A stretch of DNA of 64,000 nucleotides. It comes from Typhlomys cinereus. Lineage: Eukaryota > Chordata > Mammalia > Rodentia > Platacanthomyidae. A model generated the notes under the pieces. The model did no database searches and was not told the origin of the DNA. It worked only from the letters and a program-made list of their open reading frames with translations. Where the stretch lies: assembly GCA_023101885.1 (NCBI GenBank), contig JALPQD010000304.1:558001-622000 (forward strand), in the 5' to 3' direction. Below, piece after piece: positions 53,920 to 64,000 of the stretch (positions are counted from its first letter, which is position 1; each line of letters begins with the position of its first letter). Made by a program: the position numbers and the translations under genes.

Positions 53920-54012
53920 TCATGTCCACCTGCCACTTACATGGCTACTGGGAATCTGAACTTGGTCCTCAGGTGCTTTACCCTCTGAAGCATCTGTTCA
54001 GTCTAAACCTTT
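53815..54012 (-). mobile_element. B3-like SINE, reverse, with (TG)n tail
   Basis: (TG)n at 53880-53919, then CCACCTGCCACTTACATGGC, CTGGGAATCTGAACTTGGTC and CTCTGAAGCATCTGTTCAGT. A diverged copy. Confidence 0.6.
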
Positions 54013-56055
54013 CCTCTTGATAAAAGAGACCTGGAGCTCCCAAAGCGATGTTTACCTTTCATGTCGTCTCCCCAATTCTTCCTGAAGACTCTTCAGAAAT
54101 GCTGTCACTCTTATTAGATAGGCTGATTCAAAATGAGTTTAGATGGTCCCTTCTGGTAGTATCACTGTTATTAGATTATTATTAGGTGATCCTCTAGGCC
54201 TGCGACTTGAAACTTCCAGACTTCTGATTTTCTTCTGATAAGGTTCTATAACCGAGTGCATTGTTCTTTTAACAAACAGACAAGGCCAAAGCTGAGGGAC
54301 CTGGTATTATCAAGAATGCCACTTAGAGCCTGAGGGTTCTTCAGAAGTCTCAAAGCCAGTGACCTCAGTGAGCAGCGTGGTCCCATGTGGCTCTCTGTCT
54401 CAAGAGAATTGTCAGTCACCATGTGCCCGACCCTTCCACCTCAGAGAGAAGAAAACATGCAGGTTCACTTAGACCAGGCTGACTTACCCTGTGACATTAT
54501 AGATGCCATTTATTGATTAAAAGCAGAACTCTCAGAGATGATGAATTTATTTTGTAAAGATTTTTGCAACCCAAGGGAACGTGTATGTTTTATCTTTCTT
54601 TCAGCAATGAAATGCCAGCTGGTCATTGAAATAACTGTTTCAAAGTTATCTGGAGACAAGAGACCCAGGTCCTGGAACGGGTAACATCTGTGCTGCACGT
54701 AGCCCTTACCAGCTCTGGAAGCATGAATTTGTAGGACTTTGAGTAGATGGGGCTTTTGGTGTGTGTGGGTGAAAATGACTGACAAAATCCCGTTATAGGT
54801 GCTTTACTTTAGCCTCTTCCTGAGGTCTGTTTTTGGATATGCTAAGAATAGAAGTGTTGGCAGGATGGGGTCAGATGGCTTCTGGAAAGTCAACGATTTG
54901 TTTTGAAGGCAGGGCCGAGCCTTGTGTTCCTTGTTACCCACAAGGCGTGATGTGGCGTGAGCCAGCCAGCCCAGGTATAAACCAGAATGAATGAACCAGA
55001 CTTGGGAGGACCTCAGCAATTAGATTGACTTCCCAGGGTGAGTTCTGAATCGCATGGCCTCACTTGCCAAGTGGCAGGGACTGCAGGAGCTCCTGGTAAG
55101 GAGGCAGGGAGAAAGGATTTGCCGAAAGAGACTGGGAAAGCTTCATCCCCTGGAGTCCTCAAAGGCAGGAGAAAGTCTCACCCGCCCTCCATAGTGACAG
55201 CTGAATATCACGCGGGAGCCTTCTGTTTGGGAGTCATGACCTTTTCTGTCACATCCCCGCCTCTGGCAGGCTGCTGCAGAGATCTGTGTGACAGGCTCAC
55301 CTTTCAGCACGCCTCAGCCACACCACTCAGGTTGCAGGAGTGAGGAAGAAGAGAGACAGAAGGGCGCTCACCCCTGCTTCCTAAAGACCTATTCTCGCTG
55401 GGTCAGGACCTGGTCACAGAGGTCAGCAGGCTTGTGAGGACAACCTGACGATAAGGTGGAAGGTCTTTTGCTCTCCCCTATTACCTTGAGAATGTGGTGT
55501 TGGCCTGGGATAATGATGTCACCCGGACATCATCCACATACTTGCCCGTCTTCCAGTCACCTCGAAAGACACTTGCCTTTGTCATGATCCAAGCATTTGC
55601 CGGAGAGAAGAGCACCCTTGAATTTTAATTATATGGGAAACCACTTTTTCCTTTTAAAATGATAAATGACTCGGGAGAAGCAGACACAACGGAGTCTTTT
55701 CAGGATTACTGAGGAGATGCGGAGGTAGAAATATGATGGATTGGATTTGAATTCGCTTAGCTCTGACGAAGATAAATTGTTGCTGGAACATAAGGTTGCA
55801 TATTTTCACAGTTGAGCCCATTTCACTTCTAAAATGACTATTCTCTGTAGGCTTTTTGTCTGCTACAGGAAAGGAATGGGATAATAATGATCAGATTAGA
55901 GGAAACCATTACAATCATGGAGGCAGGTGATTTGCTGACTGAAATGTTTGGTTAGGCTGCTTCCTGCCACTGCAGCAGGAAGATGAAAAGGTGTGTGTGT
56001 GGGTCTCTGTGGCCACCAAGAACCTTGAACAACCCCTGTCCTGCAAGCACCAGAA
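54013..56055. other. Two kilobases without identifiable repeats
   Basis: No SINE, LTR or L1 is recognised. The stretch about 55610-55960 is AT-rich with evenly mixed composition and could be conserved regulatory DNA. No coding region is supported. Confidence 0.4.
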
Positions 56056-56057
56056 AA

Positions 56058-56372
56058 CTGAATGTCTGTCTGTCTGTCTGTCTATCATCTATCTATATCT
56101 GTATATATGCAATCTGCCTGCATATCTTCTTGTTTGGTTACCTATTTATCATCTATCATCTATTTATCTGTCACTTATCTATCTATCTATTAATGTATCA
56201 CCTATATGTCATCTATCTATCATCTACCTTCCTACTCTTCATTAATCTATCTTTGTATGTATGTATGTATGTATGTATGTATGTATCCATCTATCTATCT
56301 ATTTATCTATCTATCTAGTCTGTCTGTCTGTCTATCTACCTAGTCTGTCTGTCTATCTATCTATCTAGTCTG

Positions 56373-56418
<46 letters not shown>

Positions 56419-56424
56419 CACCTT
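56058..56424. repeat. Compound tetranucleotide microsatellite
   Basis: Runs of TCTG (56064-56083), degenerate TATC/TCATC, TGTA (56254-56286), TATC with TCTG and CTAG interruptions, and a final pure (TATC)n (56364-56418). About 365 bp in all. Confidence 0.93.
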
Positions 56425-57180
56425 TCTATGCATTTGAAATTTGTCTTTACAATACCTGGATAAAAACTTTGGACTTATAGTGAGCAAAATTTCCCAAAAG
56501 TAATACAATGTAATTATATCCTTTTAGAATTTCACACATGAATACCATCATTCCCATTATTTTATCCCTTATCACCTAGTCCCAACACCCTTCCTTATCC
56601 CTCTGTAAACCTTCCTCCTCCTCTATTCTTATGTCCTTTTGTGTGTGTGATCCACTGAGTTTCCTCTAGGCTGCCACTAATGGCACGTTTCTGGACACTT
56701 GCCGGAGCAAAGATGATATATCAGTGGCATCCCATTTGGGCAAGTAGCTCCCTTTCCTATTCCCTCCAGCATTAACCCTCATTAATTAATGACCCTGAAA
56801 GGCATGTGGAGCCTCTTGAGATCTTTCCCCTTTATGGTGAAATGTTGATAGACCAATTGTGCAAGTCTTGTGGAAGTAGACCAAAGGTTACATATTTGTG
56901 ATTACTTACCTAAAGATTGCCTCTGAGATAATGCACAAGAGATCAGTAACTTTGGTTATCTCTGAGGATGGTTGTGGTAGGCTATTGATATTTTTTAAAT
57001 TGCTCATTAAAATAGTACCTGTTAATAGTAAAGTCATTTTGCTATGTAGCCCAGGCTGTTTGGGCTACATGATCTTCCTGCCACAGACTTTAAGTACTGA
57101 GATTAAAAGAATATCCTACCATTCCTGATTTAGTAATTTCCTTTCTTGAAAAGAAGACGTCATGTTGTTTTTTCTTTCAG
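56425..57180. mobile_element. Probable L1 3' UTR remnant (56515-56830) and unassigned DNA
   Basis: GAATTTCACACATGAATACC then TCCCTTATCACC and CCTTCCTTATCCCTC resemble antisense rodent L1 3' UTR (compare 1086-1300). A B1-like fragment is at 57030-57110 (TATGTAGCCCAGGCTG). Confidence 0.45.
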
Positions 57181-57184
57181 TTCA

Positions 57185-57385
57185 CATGACTTTGGGAATC
57201 ACCCTGGATTGCTTTTACCTTCTATTTGCTTTGCTCTGGAGTTTCCCTGGCTCTGCCTTCTAGGACCAGAAATACAGGTTGCTGCCATTTTGGCCTGGCA
57301 TTTTTATGTAGGATACAGGATCTGAACTCAGGACCTTCTGCTTGCAAGGCAAAGGCTTAAACCCTGAGCCATCTGTCTGTGGGTC
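57185..57385 (-). mobile_element. B2-superfamily SINE, reverse, 3'-truncated
   Basis: The body runs from ATGACTTTGGGAATCACCCT to AAACCCTGAGCCATCTGTC. The tail end is missing. Confidence 0.85.
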
Positions 57386-58494
57386 CCTTTTCTATAATTC
57401 ATCTTTTTCTGTTTGGCTGATTCTGCACATGGGCATATGTAATGTTGCCAACTAAGTCCCCAAGAGCCAAGCATATAACACACATATGTGAAATCCTCTG
57501 GATAGAGAGTAAATCAGAGAATGCAAGGGTTATTGGGAGAGTTTATAACTTAGCCTAACTAACTGGGAGACTTTATACTTAGCCTAAGATAACTTGGAAT
57601 TCCAGTGTTTGGCCACATAGAACAATGTCTGTTGGATTAAGCTTGTGGTTTACAGATTGATTTCATGGGAAATTTACAAGGTTATTATTTTCTTCTGTAT
57701 CATTCTGAGATAGCCTACATGTGTTTCTTTATGTACATGCATGAACTTTATACCTAAATATGTCTCTTGCCTTTTCTGTTAAGGAGACAGCATCATGCCG
57801 GCGGTGACTTTATCTGAGACTCAGCCAAATCCTTTGACCGGTGGGTCAATGTCGTGGCAGCATCGTGGCCTGTATCCTTTCTCCTGATCCCCTTGAGGGC
57901 CTCTTCCAAGAACATAAATACTCTTCTTAGCTGAAGTATATTTGAATTTCCTTTTAATGAAAAAAGAACTCTCTTCTGACATTAAACCTTATATAATTTC
58001 CCACCCTCTTCTCTTCACTTAAACCATGTCAAGTTTCTTTTTCTGCTTTTCTTCTTTCTTACTAACATTTTTCTCACTTCTCAGTTACTATTATTTTCAG
58101 ATTCTACTGGCCTTTTTGATGCCTTCTGAGTCATAAGAGATGTTAAGGAGGACTAAGCCTGAGCTTGGCCCCTGGGTCCTTCTGTGAGATTCGACTCTTA
58201 CCCAAATTGAATACTATGTCATCCATCACTGCACTTCCAAATGCTCTTGCCGACAGCTTTGCACTGCAAAGTGCTGCTTTCAATATCTACCATCTGCTCG
58301 CAGCTCCATTCTAACAATATAACAAATTTAATGAAGAATCTTGTTCAACTAATAAGATTATTAGGCATGATTCTGTTGACAGTGCACAAATTGGCAGCTT
58401 TTCTTGAGTGCTTTTTTTTTTTTTTTTAAAAACTGCTTTGGCTTCAGATAAAGTAGCATTTCTTCCCCACAGGCTGAACATTGTATATTGAAAA
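57386..58494. other. Unique intergenic sequence
   Basis: No gene, RNA or clear repeat. A T-run is at 58413-58427. Confidence 0.35.
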
Positions 58495-58640
58495 GGACAG
58501 AATTCTAACTTAGATTTCATGGTTGTGTGATTTAGGTAGACAGTTAACCACTGAACTTTGGTTTCCTCATCTATAAAACTGGTTAGTGAGAGTCATTCCG
58601 ATTACATCATAGATTTACTAGAATGAAGTTACAAAACAAG
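58495..58640 (+). mobile_element. MIR SINE, diverged
   Basis: GACAGAATTCTAACTTAGAT, GTTGTGTGATTTAGGTAGAC and TTTGGTTTCCTCATCTATAA follow the sense MIR order (TGTGTGACCTTGGGCAAG ... TTTCCTCATCTGTAAAA region). Confidence 0.7.
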
Positions 58641-58669
58641 TGGAAAAGTGTCTCATGAAATATGTAGAA

Positions 58670-58842
58670 ACCCATCGAAGAGGAGGGCCCAGAGGAGAGT
58701 CTGGCATGCACATTAAAGGATTCTCTGGGAATTGGGGGTGGGCACTGGGGGATGGGGAGCAGGGGATTGGGGGGGAGGGAGGGAGGGAAATGGTGTACCT
58801 ATTAAGTTTGTATGAGTGGAAATAATAATAAAAAATGTTAAA
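58670..58842 (+). mobile_element. Very short 5'-truncated L1 with target duplication
   Basis: 173 bp flanked by the 12-bp direct repeat AAATATGTAGAA (58658-58669 and 58843-58854). It contains TCTGGCATGCACATTAAAGG, a G-rich run (58733-58790), TGTACCTATTAAGTTTGTAT and an A-rich tail, the same 3' end as at 8859-9282. Only the last part of the 3' UTR was inserted. Confidence 0.85.
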
Positions 58843-58854
58843 AAATATGTAGAA

Positions 58855-59426
58855 TCCCTTCCACTCCAGGATTGTTTGACAACCAGTTGAGAAAAGAGGA
58901 CAGCCTAGGAGTTAGTTACACTTACATTCTTTTAAGCTGTAACTTATTCCCAAATTGCTCTGCTTTTCTTCAACTCCTTAGCTTTCCTTACTTGAATCTG
59001 ACTTGGGCTCTGACTTTTAGGGGTTCTCAGTAATCCATGGCTTCCTCATGGTGTCTGTCCTGTTCCTTCTAAACCCTCACTTTCACCTGCATTGTGTCTC
59101 CTCCCTGACATCGCTCCATCTCTCCAGGGTACAATTTTTCTCCTTCTCAGTGAGCTCTTTCTTCCTTACAAGGTACTCAACATTTTTTCCTCTAAAGCTC
59201 TTCCCCGAGTGTATTCTTGTAAAGCTCTTACTCATCCTCACTTCCTCCTTTTTGCCTCCAAATATCTGCACCTCTCACTCCTTCACTCTTGCTTTGCCTT
59301 CAGTGTCTCCAAACTATCCTGATGAATCTGATGCTTGCAAGGCTGTATTCTTTTTTTTTTTTTTTTTTCATGTGTGTGTGCAGTCATGTGACACTTTTCT
59401 CGAGAAGATATCTGTCACATAACCGT
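58855..59426. other. Unique intergenic sequence
   Basis: CT-rich in part, with a T-run at 59350-59368. No gene recognised. Confidence 0.35.
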
Positions 59427-59835
59427 TGTTGCAGTTCGCTGCATGGTTGTTAATAAATGACCATCAAACGGCTTAAGGGAACAAGGGGTTTATTTCTTTA
59501 TGACAATTCGATTACGGTTCTCAGTAGGGAGAGCATGCACCAACACCAGGACCGAGAGAGCTGCCACACTATCTCTGTGTAATGGCTGAGAGGGGGACAA
59601 TCCTTACTTGTCAGACCAGCATGTCTGGCCAAGTGTACACAAGGATGCCAACTCCCTCAACCAACTCTCTGTATTTTATTCCAGGGCCTAATCCCACCCA
59701 CCATAGGCTAGGCTCTCTCCATCAGCTAGACAATCTCCTGCAGGCTTCCTCTAGGCCGAATTCAACCACTAATTCTCCACAAATGTGTCCAGAGCTCAAA
59801 CCCTCAACCGTTGATACCTGTGCCTAACTATGACA
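59427..59835 (-). mobile_element. Solo LTR (ERVL/MaLR-like), reverse, intact ends
   Basis: 409 bp beginning TGTTGCAGTTCGC and ending CTAACTATGACA on the + strand. It is flanked by ACCGT (59422-59426) and ACTGT (59836-59840), a 5-bp duplication with one mismatch. On the minus strand it has an AATAAA near its 3' end. It is homologous over its length to 31766-32176. Confidence 0.82.
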
Positions 59836-59869
59836 ACTGTCTATCCACCCAAGATAGGAATTTGACAAA

Positions 59870-60345
59870 AGATCAAAGTAATGATAACTCCAAAGTCCAA
59901 CTCAATGAATGAATGAATGAAATGAATGAAACTCATTGAGTTTATTATTAGGGTGACTTACAGGAGTAGAGGTGAGGATTCCTTTCAGGAACAGGGACGA
60001 CTCAAAGGCAGCTGCTTCACCAGAAAGCCTGCCCAACATGTGCGAGACACAGAAGCCACAACTCCACTGCATGGCTTGCTAGGAGAGTCTTCTCCAGGCT
60101 TCTGGACTGCTCAAGGAGAGTCTCCTTCAGACTGCTCGGCTGACCTGAGAGTCTCCTCCCACCAGCAGTTGTTTATTATGCATCCTCATCTTGGGGAGAA
60201 CCTCCCAAACCTTGTTTAGGAACTTTAGGAACCTACTGAGTCCAAAGAGCTGTTTACTTGTTGAACCTTCTCCAAGATGGGATGTTTCAAATTGGTACAC
60301 GACTCCTGGGGTGCAGTTTAAGATGATATTAAGCTATGCCCAGAG
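59870..60345 (-). mobile_element. Probable LTR, reverse, family not identified
   Basis: An (ATGA)n run (59904-59932) is followed by TCATTGAGTTTATTATTAGG (AATAAA on the minus strand) and GTGACTTACAGGAGTAGAGG. Repeated phrases such as GAGAGTCTTCTCCAGGC and GAGAGTCTCCTTCAGAC follow. This looks like a rodent LTR, but I cannot name it and see no clear ends. Confidence 0.45.
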
Positions 60346-60404
60346 GAAAAAGGACATATAACATATATGTATATGTATATGGAGTGTGCATTGTGCATGC
60401 ATAT

Positions 60405-60735
60405 TTGTATGTGTGAAGGTGAATGTGCATGGAGTGGATGTGTATGTGGATGTGTATGTGGAGTCCTGAAGTGATACCAGGAATCGTCTTCAATTGCTCT
60501 TCCAACTTACTGTTTTTGAACTTGGGTCTTTTAAGTAGACCAAGAGGTGCCATTATGGCTAGTCTGTCTAGCCAGTTTGCTCTGTAGATCTCTAGTCTTC
60601 ACTTTCCAGGGCTGGAGTTACAAGCAGGTGGTCTTACCTACTGAGTATCCTTTTACATGGATTCTGGGGATCTGAACTCCAGTCCTTTTGCTTGTGCAAT
60701 GAGTGCTTAACCCCTGGGCCATCTTTACAACCTAA
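60405..60735 (-). mobile_element. Old B4-type SINE, reverse
   Basis: A TG-rich tail (60365-60460), CAGGAATCGTCTTCAATTGC, TCTGTCTAGCCAGTTTGCTC and a tRNA-type head GGATCTGAACTCCAGTCCTT, GCAATGAGTGCTTAACCCCT. It resembles the copies at 26275 and 53205. Confidence 0.65.
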
Positions 60736-61560
60736 AGGCCTCAGGAAGGCTGACTTCTTTTGTTCTTGTTTCTTAACTTCAGATATTCTTCAAGGCGCTG
60801 TACCTAAATTCCAGGCACCGTCTTCTCAGAAACTGGCTGGGCATTTCCACATGAAGTTCATCATGGACTCCTACAGATTCATTATTCCTAAGGCAAATTT
60901 GTTTTCTCAAAGCTAGTTGTTATACTTGATTTTCTTATGTATATTTCTTATGCTCAATTTCCGTATAAAATGATAATTTTTCTAAATCTGAAAAATAAAC
61001 TGGATTCCAGTTTGTTGGGCGGGTGAGGAATTAGGTGGAAAGGAAAACATTAGAGTAATATCTGTGTGAGTGACATGAACATGAAATACAGGGGAACATC
61101 AGGCTTGGGAATAGGAGGCCCACATCAAGCATCGTGCTTTGCAAGAGGCTGGAAGACTGGGACTAGTCAATTGTCTTTGTTTCTCTTCTTCTTTCCAGCT
61201 CCTGACCAGCAGATATGCTCTTTCCCCATGGTGACTCACTAGTTGGCAACTATTGTACAGCAAGATCTCCTTAGACTATCAGATCATTTGTTTGATTTCT
61301 GAATTTATTCATCCTTTGTTATTTTTGCTTTTACTATAAAGTAGTTTAAGCATATGGAGAACAAATAGGACAATGGAACCTTTATCATCATTAAACACTT
61401 TGGTCATATTTGCATCAACTATGTAGAACATTTCACCTCCAGATAACTTTAGACCTAAAAAGTTGTAAGATCATATAATCTGTGTCTCCTTTACACAGCC
61501 TTCTTAAATACGAACTGCTTTCTTAACCACAACACTATTATCAAAATCAGGAAATTAGCA
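60736..61560. other. Unique intergenic sequence
   Basis: Old L1-like phrases near 61330-61560 (ACTATAAAGTAGTTTAAGCA, CAAAATCAGGAAATTAGCAT) are possible. No gene recognised. Confidence 0.35.
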
Positions 61561-61564
61561 TGGA

Positions 61565-61690
61565 AATAATGCTTTTTATTTTTTTACATAGGGTCTCTCT
61601 TTTCTATCCCATACTGACCTAAAACTTGTCACCCTCCCGCCTCATCCTCCAAGCACTTGTGTTACATCTGTGTGCCACCAAATGTTATTC
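61565..61690 (-). mobile_element. B1-like SINE, reverse, diverged
   Basis: TTTTTTACATAGGGTCTCTC, CTCCCGCCTCATCCTCCAAG and TGTGTGCCACCA follow antisense B1 with many changes. Confidence 0.5.
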
Positions 61691-61884
61691 AAATGTGGTG
61701 ACCACAGATGCGACTTCATGCCCCTATTAGTGCAGGAAGCACTCAATGTGGATGTGGCTCATCACTGGTGACTGCAATTCGTACTGGATCATCTTGATCA
61801 CTCAGCTAAGGAGATGGTTTCTAGATTTTTCTATTGGAAAGTTACCTTGATTTTTGTTTGTCATTAGAATTTCACTATCAGTCA

Positions 61885-61972
61885 GAAGTTCAAGGTCATC
61901 CTTGGTCTAGCTAGCAAGTTTGAGGTCAGCCTGAACTATGTGAGTCCTTGTCTAAAAAAAAAAAAAAAACCC
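61885..61972 (+). mobile_element. B1 3' fragment
   Basis: AAGGTCATCCTTGGTCTAGC, GTTTGAGGTCAGCCTGAACT and ATGTGAGTCCTTGTCT, then a run of A: the sense 3' half of B1. Confidence 0.7.
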
Positions 61973-62524
61973 ATCAAAGTAGTAACCTTAGGGTTCACCA
62001 AGGACTGAATTTTGTTGAGCATTTCCTTACCTGCTCTTACCACATAAGTTCCAGAGTCATCTTATAGTACTCTGTCCTTACAGAACTCTCCTGTGCTACG
62101 TGAGCATCCTTTATTTATAGTTTAATTTTGATTCGTTTCTCAGATCTGAGTCTTTGTACATAGACCCACAATGATTTGGTCTATGAACATGTTTTGATTC
62201 AAATTTCAAGCCAACCACACACCTCAATGCTTGGGTTCATGAACATATCTGTATTTGAATTTCACCCAGCAGATGCTTCTGATCTGCTGATGAGGGCTAT
62301 TAGTAACTCTGTATGTATTCTCACCCATGGTTTCATGCATTAACCACTTGTTTATGGTGGGTGCTTTTGCACATTCTATAATACTAACTAAATGGAACAA
62401 TATAAATGCTTGCATTTAGACTTGTACAGATTCATATTGACTCACGTGAATGAGCAGCATATTCATTTTTGCTTCTATATATTATGTTTCTGCAGATTAT
62501 ATGAATTCTTTATTTTTTCATCAC
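61973..62524. other. Unique intergenic sequence
   Basis: Nothing recognised. Confidence 0.35.
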
Positions 62525-62640
62525 TGTATCAGTTAGATATATGTGTCGGCTTGGCAATTGAATGTGAAGCTCTGTGTACATCTGTGGAGAATTAGTAGTT
62601 AAGGCCAGCCTTGAACAAGCCCATCTAATTGATGAGAGGT
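62525..62640 (+). mobile_element. 5' part of an LTR of the 31.8-kb family
   Basis: It starts TGTATCAGTTAGATATATGT and keeps CATCTGTGGAGAATTAGTAG and AATTGATGAGAGG, matching the first 100-odd bases of 31766-32176. It then breaks off into an L1 3' end. Confidence 0.7.
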
Positions 62641-62718
62641 AAGAGGGGGGTAGAGGGGAGCAGGGGTAAGTACTCGGTATGCTTGTAAAACTAGAAAAAT
62701 AAAATAATAACAAAAAAG
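62641..62718 (+). mobile_element. L1 3' end fragment
   Basis: A G-rich stretch (GAGGGGGGTAGAGGGGAGC region) is followed by CTCGGTATGCTTGTAAAACT and AGAAAAATAAAATAATAAC. This matches the reverse copy at 42307-42375. It sits where the LTR breaks off, so it probably inserted there. Confidence 0.6.
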
Positions 62719-63185
62719 TTACATCTCCACCAGTTCTGAGTATTGCCAGTCCTTGAATTTTTTTTTTTTTTTTTTTTGGCCAAAGTAGTAGGAGTATAGT
62801 AATTGGTATTTGTTGTTTACATCTGCATGTCTTTGATAGCTAGTGGGGCTGAATATCTTTTAAAAACATTTTATTTATTTATGAGAGAGAGAGAGAGAGA
62901 GAACACATGTATGTCATGATGCATAAGGTGGAGGTCAGAGGACAACGTTTGGAAGTCATTTCTCTCCTTCAACCATGAGGACTTCTGGGGGTTGAACTCA
63001 GATAACCAGATGTGAATAGGCATCTTATCTCCTCTCTCTCTCTAGCTTCTAGAGCATCTTTTTATCCTTATTGAATATTTCTTTCCTATACACTGTTCAT
63101 ATTCTTTTGCCCATTTTCCTCTTAGGTTGTCCTTTTCTGTTGTTTTACAGCTATATCATGAGTTGCAGGGCTGACCCTTTGTATC
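62719..63185 (-). mobile_element. Old L1 in reverse, split by a B3 SINE (62875-63055)
   Basis: The L1 parts are TCTCCACCAGTTCTGAGTAT with GTTTACATCTGCATGTC, and then TTGCCCATTTTCCTCTTAGG, antisense L1 ORF2-end phrases. Between them a (GA)n run (62882-62902), GGTGGAGGTCAGAGGACAAC and GGGGGTTGAACTCAGATAAC are antisense B3. Confidence 0.65.
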
Positions 63186-63574
63186 AATGCAAGTATTGGC
63201 TCTTGGTAAAGAGGTGATCCTATAACGTTACTAGAAATGATGTTCTAAATTTAATTCAGCTTTTTAGTGGGCTTTGATTTGACTTATTAATGAAGTAGCC
63301 TTCAGCATACTCATAAGTCAATTTCTTTTCATTAAACTTGTTCACTGGGATTTTGGAACAACTGGATGAATTTAAAATGAATTTTTGAACTTGGATGGCA
63401 GAAATCCCCTCAGAAATGTTAGAGAAAGAAAAAAAATTAAAGAAAGGAAAGAAACCAGAGAGTGACTTTGATCCCTTCACAAGCAAGGTGCAGCCTTCAT
63501 CTGTTTCTTTGAAATAGAATCTGAAGCTGGGAAGGGGCTCTTTGACTTTAGTAATATCCAGTTTAGAATTCACT
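63186..63574. other. Unique intergenic sequence
   Basis: No gene or RNA recognised. A 105-codon minus-strand open frame (63256-63573) has no family likeness. Confidence 0.35.
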
Positions 63575-63690
63575 GGATTCTAGATGTAAAGAGCTAGAAG
63601 AAGCCACAGGCACCATCTGGCTCAACCCTCTCATTTTACAGGAAATAGAAGCTCAGAGAGACCAAATGAAACATTCAGGATTGAAACTTA
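63575..63690 (-). mobile_element. MIR-like remnant, reverse
   Basis: CACCATCTGGCTCAACCCTC, TCATTTTACAGGAAATAGAA and GCTCAGAGAGACCAAATGA follow the antisense MIR 3' order. Confidence 0.6.
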
Positions 63691-64000
63691 GTCCCCCCCC
63701 ACTTCCCCACCCGCCCAAAGTTTCTGGTTTATAAAAAGATGGACTTCACTCTTCATTCTGCAACTGGAATGGGACTTTCACAATCTGACACAGATGCTCA
63801 AAATCTCCTAGAAATCCCCCTCTGTGCAAGACGGCCCTTTCTTCACTAGTAACTCTCTTGCAGTTCTGCATAAATCTCAGATAAATGCTTTGGACATGCA
63901 ACAACTAATATTCTCTTAAACCTAGTGGACATTATAAATCAGTCTGCAGAATGGACAGGGGACTTCCGTTTTCTCTTTCCTTCTTCTTTCTTCTTTCATC
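63691..64000. other. Unique sequence at window end
   Basis: Nothing recognised; the last 40 bases are pyrimidine-rich. Confidence 0.35.

Noticed and set aside
1..64000. CRISPR arrays, operons, plasmid or phage systems
   Set aside because: The spliced gene, SINEs, L1 and LTRs show vertebrate nuclear DNA. The tetranucleotide and CA repeats are microsatellites without spacers.

Overview
The window is mammalian nuclear DNA from a rodent. It carries B1-, ID-, B3- and B4-type SINEs and rodent L1 3' ends. It also carries many copies of a roughly 250-270 bp tRNA-headed SINE that starts like B2 but has its own body. No close match to mouse or rat B2 is seen. That combination points to a myodont rodent outside mouse and rat. 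A dipodoid (jerboa or jumping mouse, whose B2-superfamily SINE is called DIP) or a spalacid is my best guess; the species call is inference.

There is one protein-coding gene, DACT1 (Dapper 1), on the + strand. Its four coding exons are 14439-14780, 16897-17029, 17858-18013 and 21640-23387. They give a 2379-nt CDS for 792 residues, from a conserved leucine-zipper N-terminus to the C-terminal PDZ ligand MTTV. A GC-rich, CpG-rich promoter region (about 13.8-14.9 kb) precedes it, and a 3' UTR of about 1.3 kb follows (probable poly(A) signal at 24683-24688). DACT1 is an intracellular adaptor for Dishevelled and other Wnt and planar-polarity proteins.

The 13.8 kb upstream and about 39 kb downstream are intergenic. 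I see no other credible gene there. The DNA consists of layered retroelements: a deleted class I ERV provirus (37632-41995) with a 4-bp target duplication, a solo class II-type LTR inside DACT1 intron 3 with a perfect 6-bp duplication, many ERVL/MaLR-like solo LTRs (two with 5-bp duplications), 5'-truncated L1s with 12-14 bp duplications, and many SINEs. There are also two unusual retrocopies: a U6 snRNA joined to the 3' end of a polyadenylated RNA (18-bp duplication), and a 3'-end fragment of an unidentified mRNA (16-bp duplication). Long polypyrimidine and tetranucleotide microsatellites add to this.

The most informative observations are: (i) the upstream alternative acceptor of DACT1 exon 4 is out of frame here, so only the downstream acceptor gives a full protein; (ii) the U6 chimeric retrocopy; (iii) the recent SINE family and its strand bias. 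I found no evidence for a new multi-gene system.
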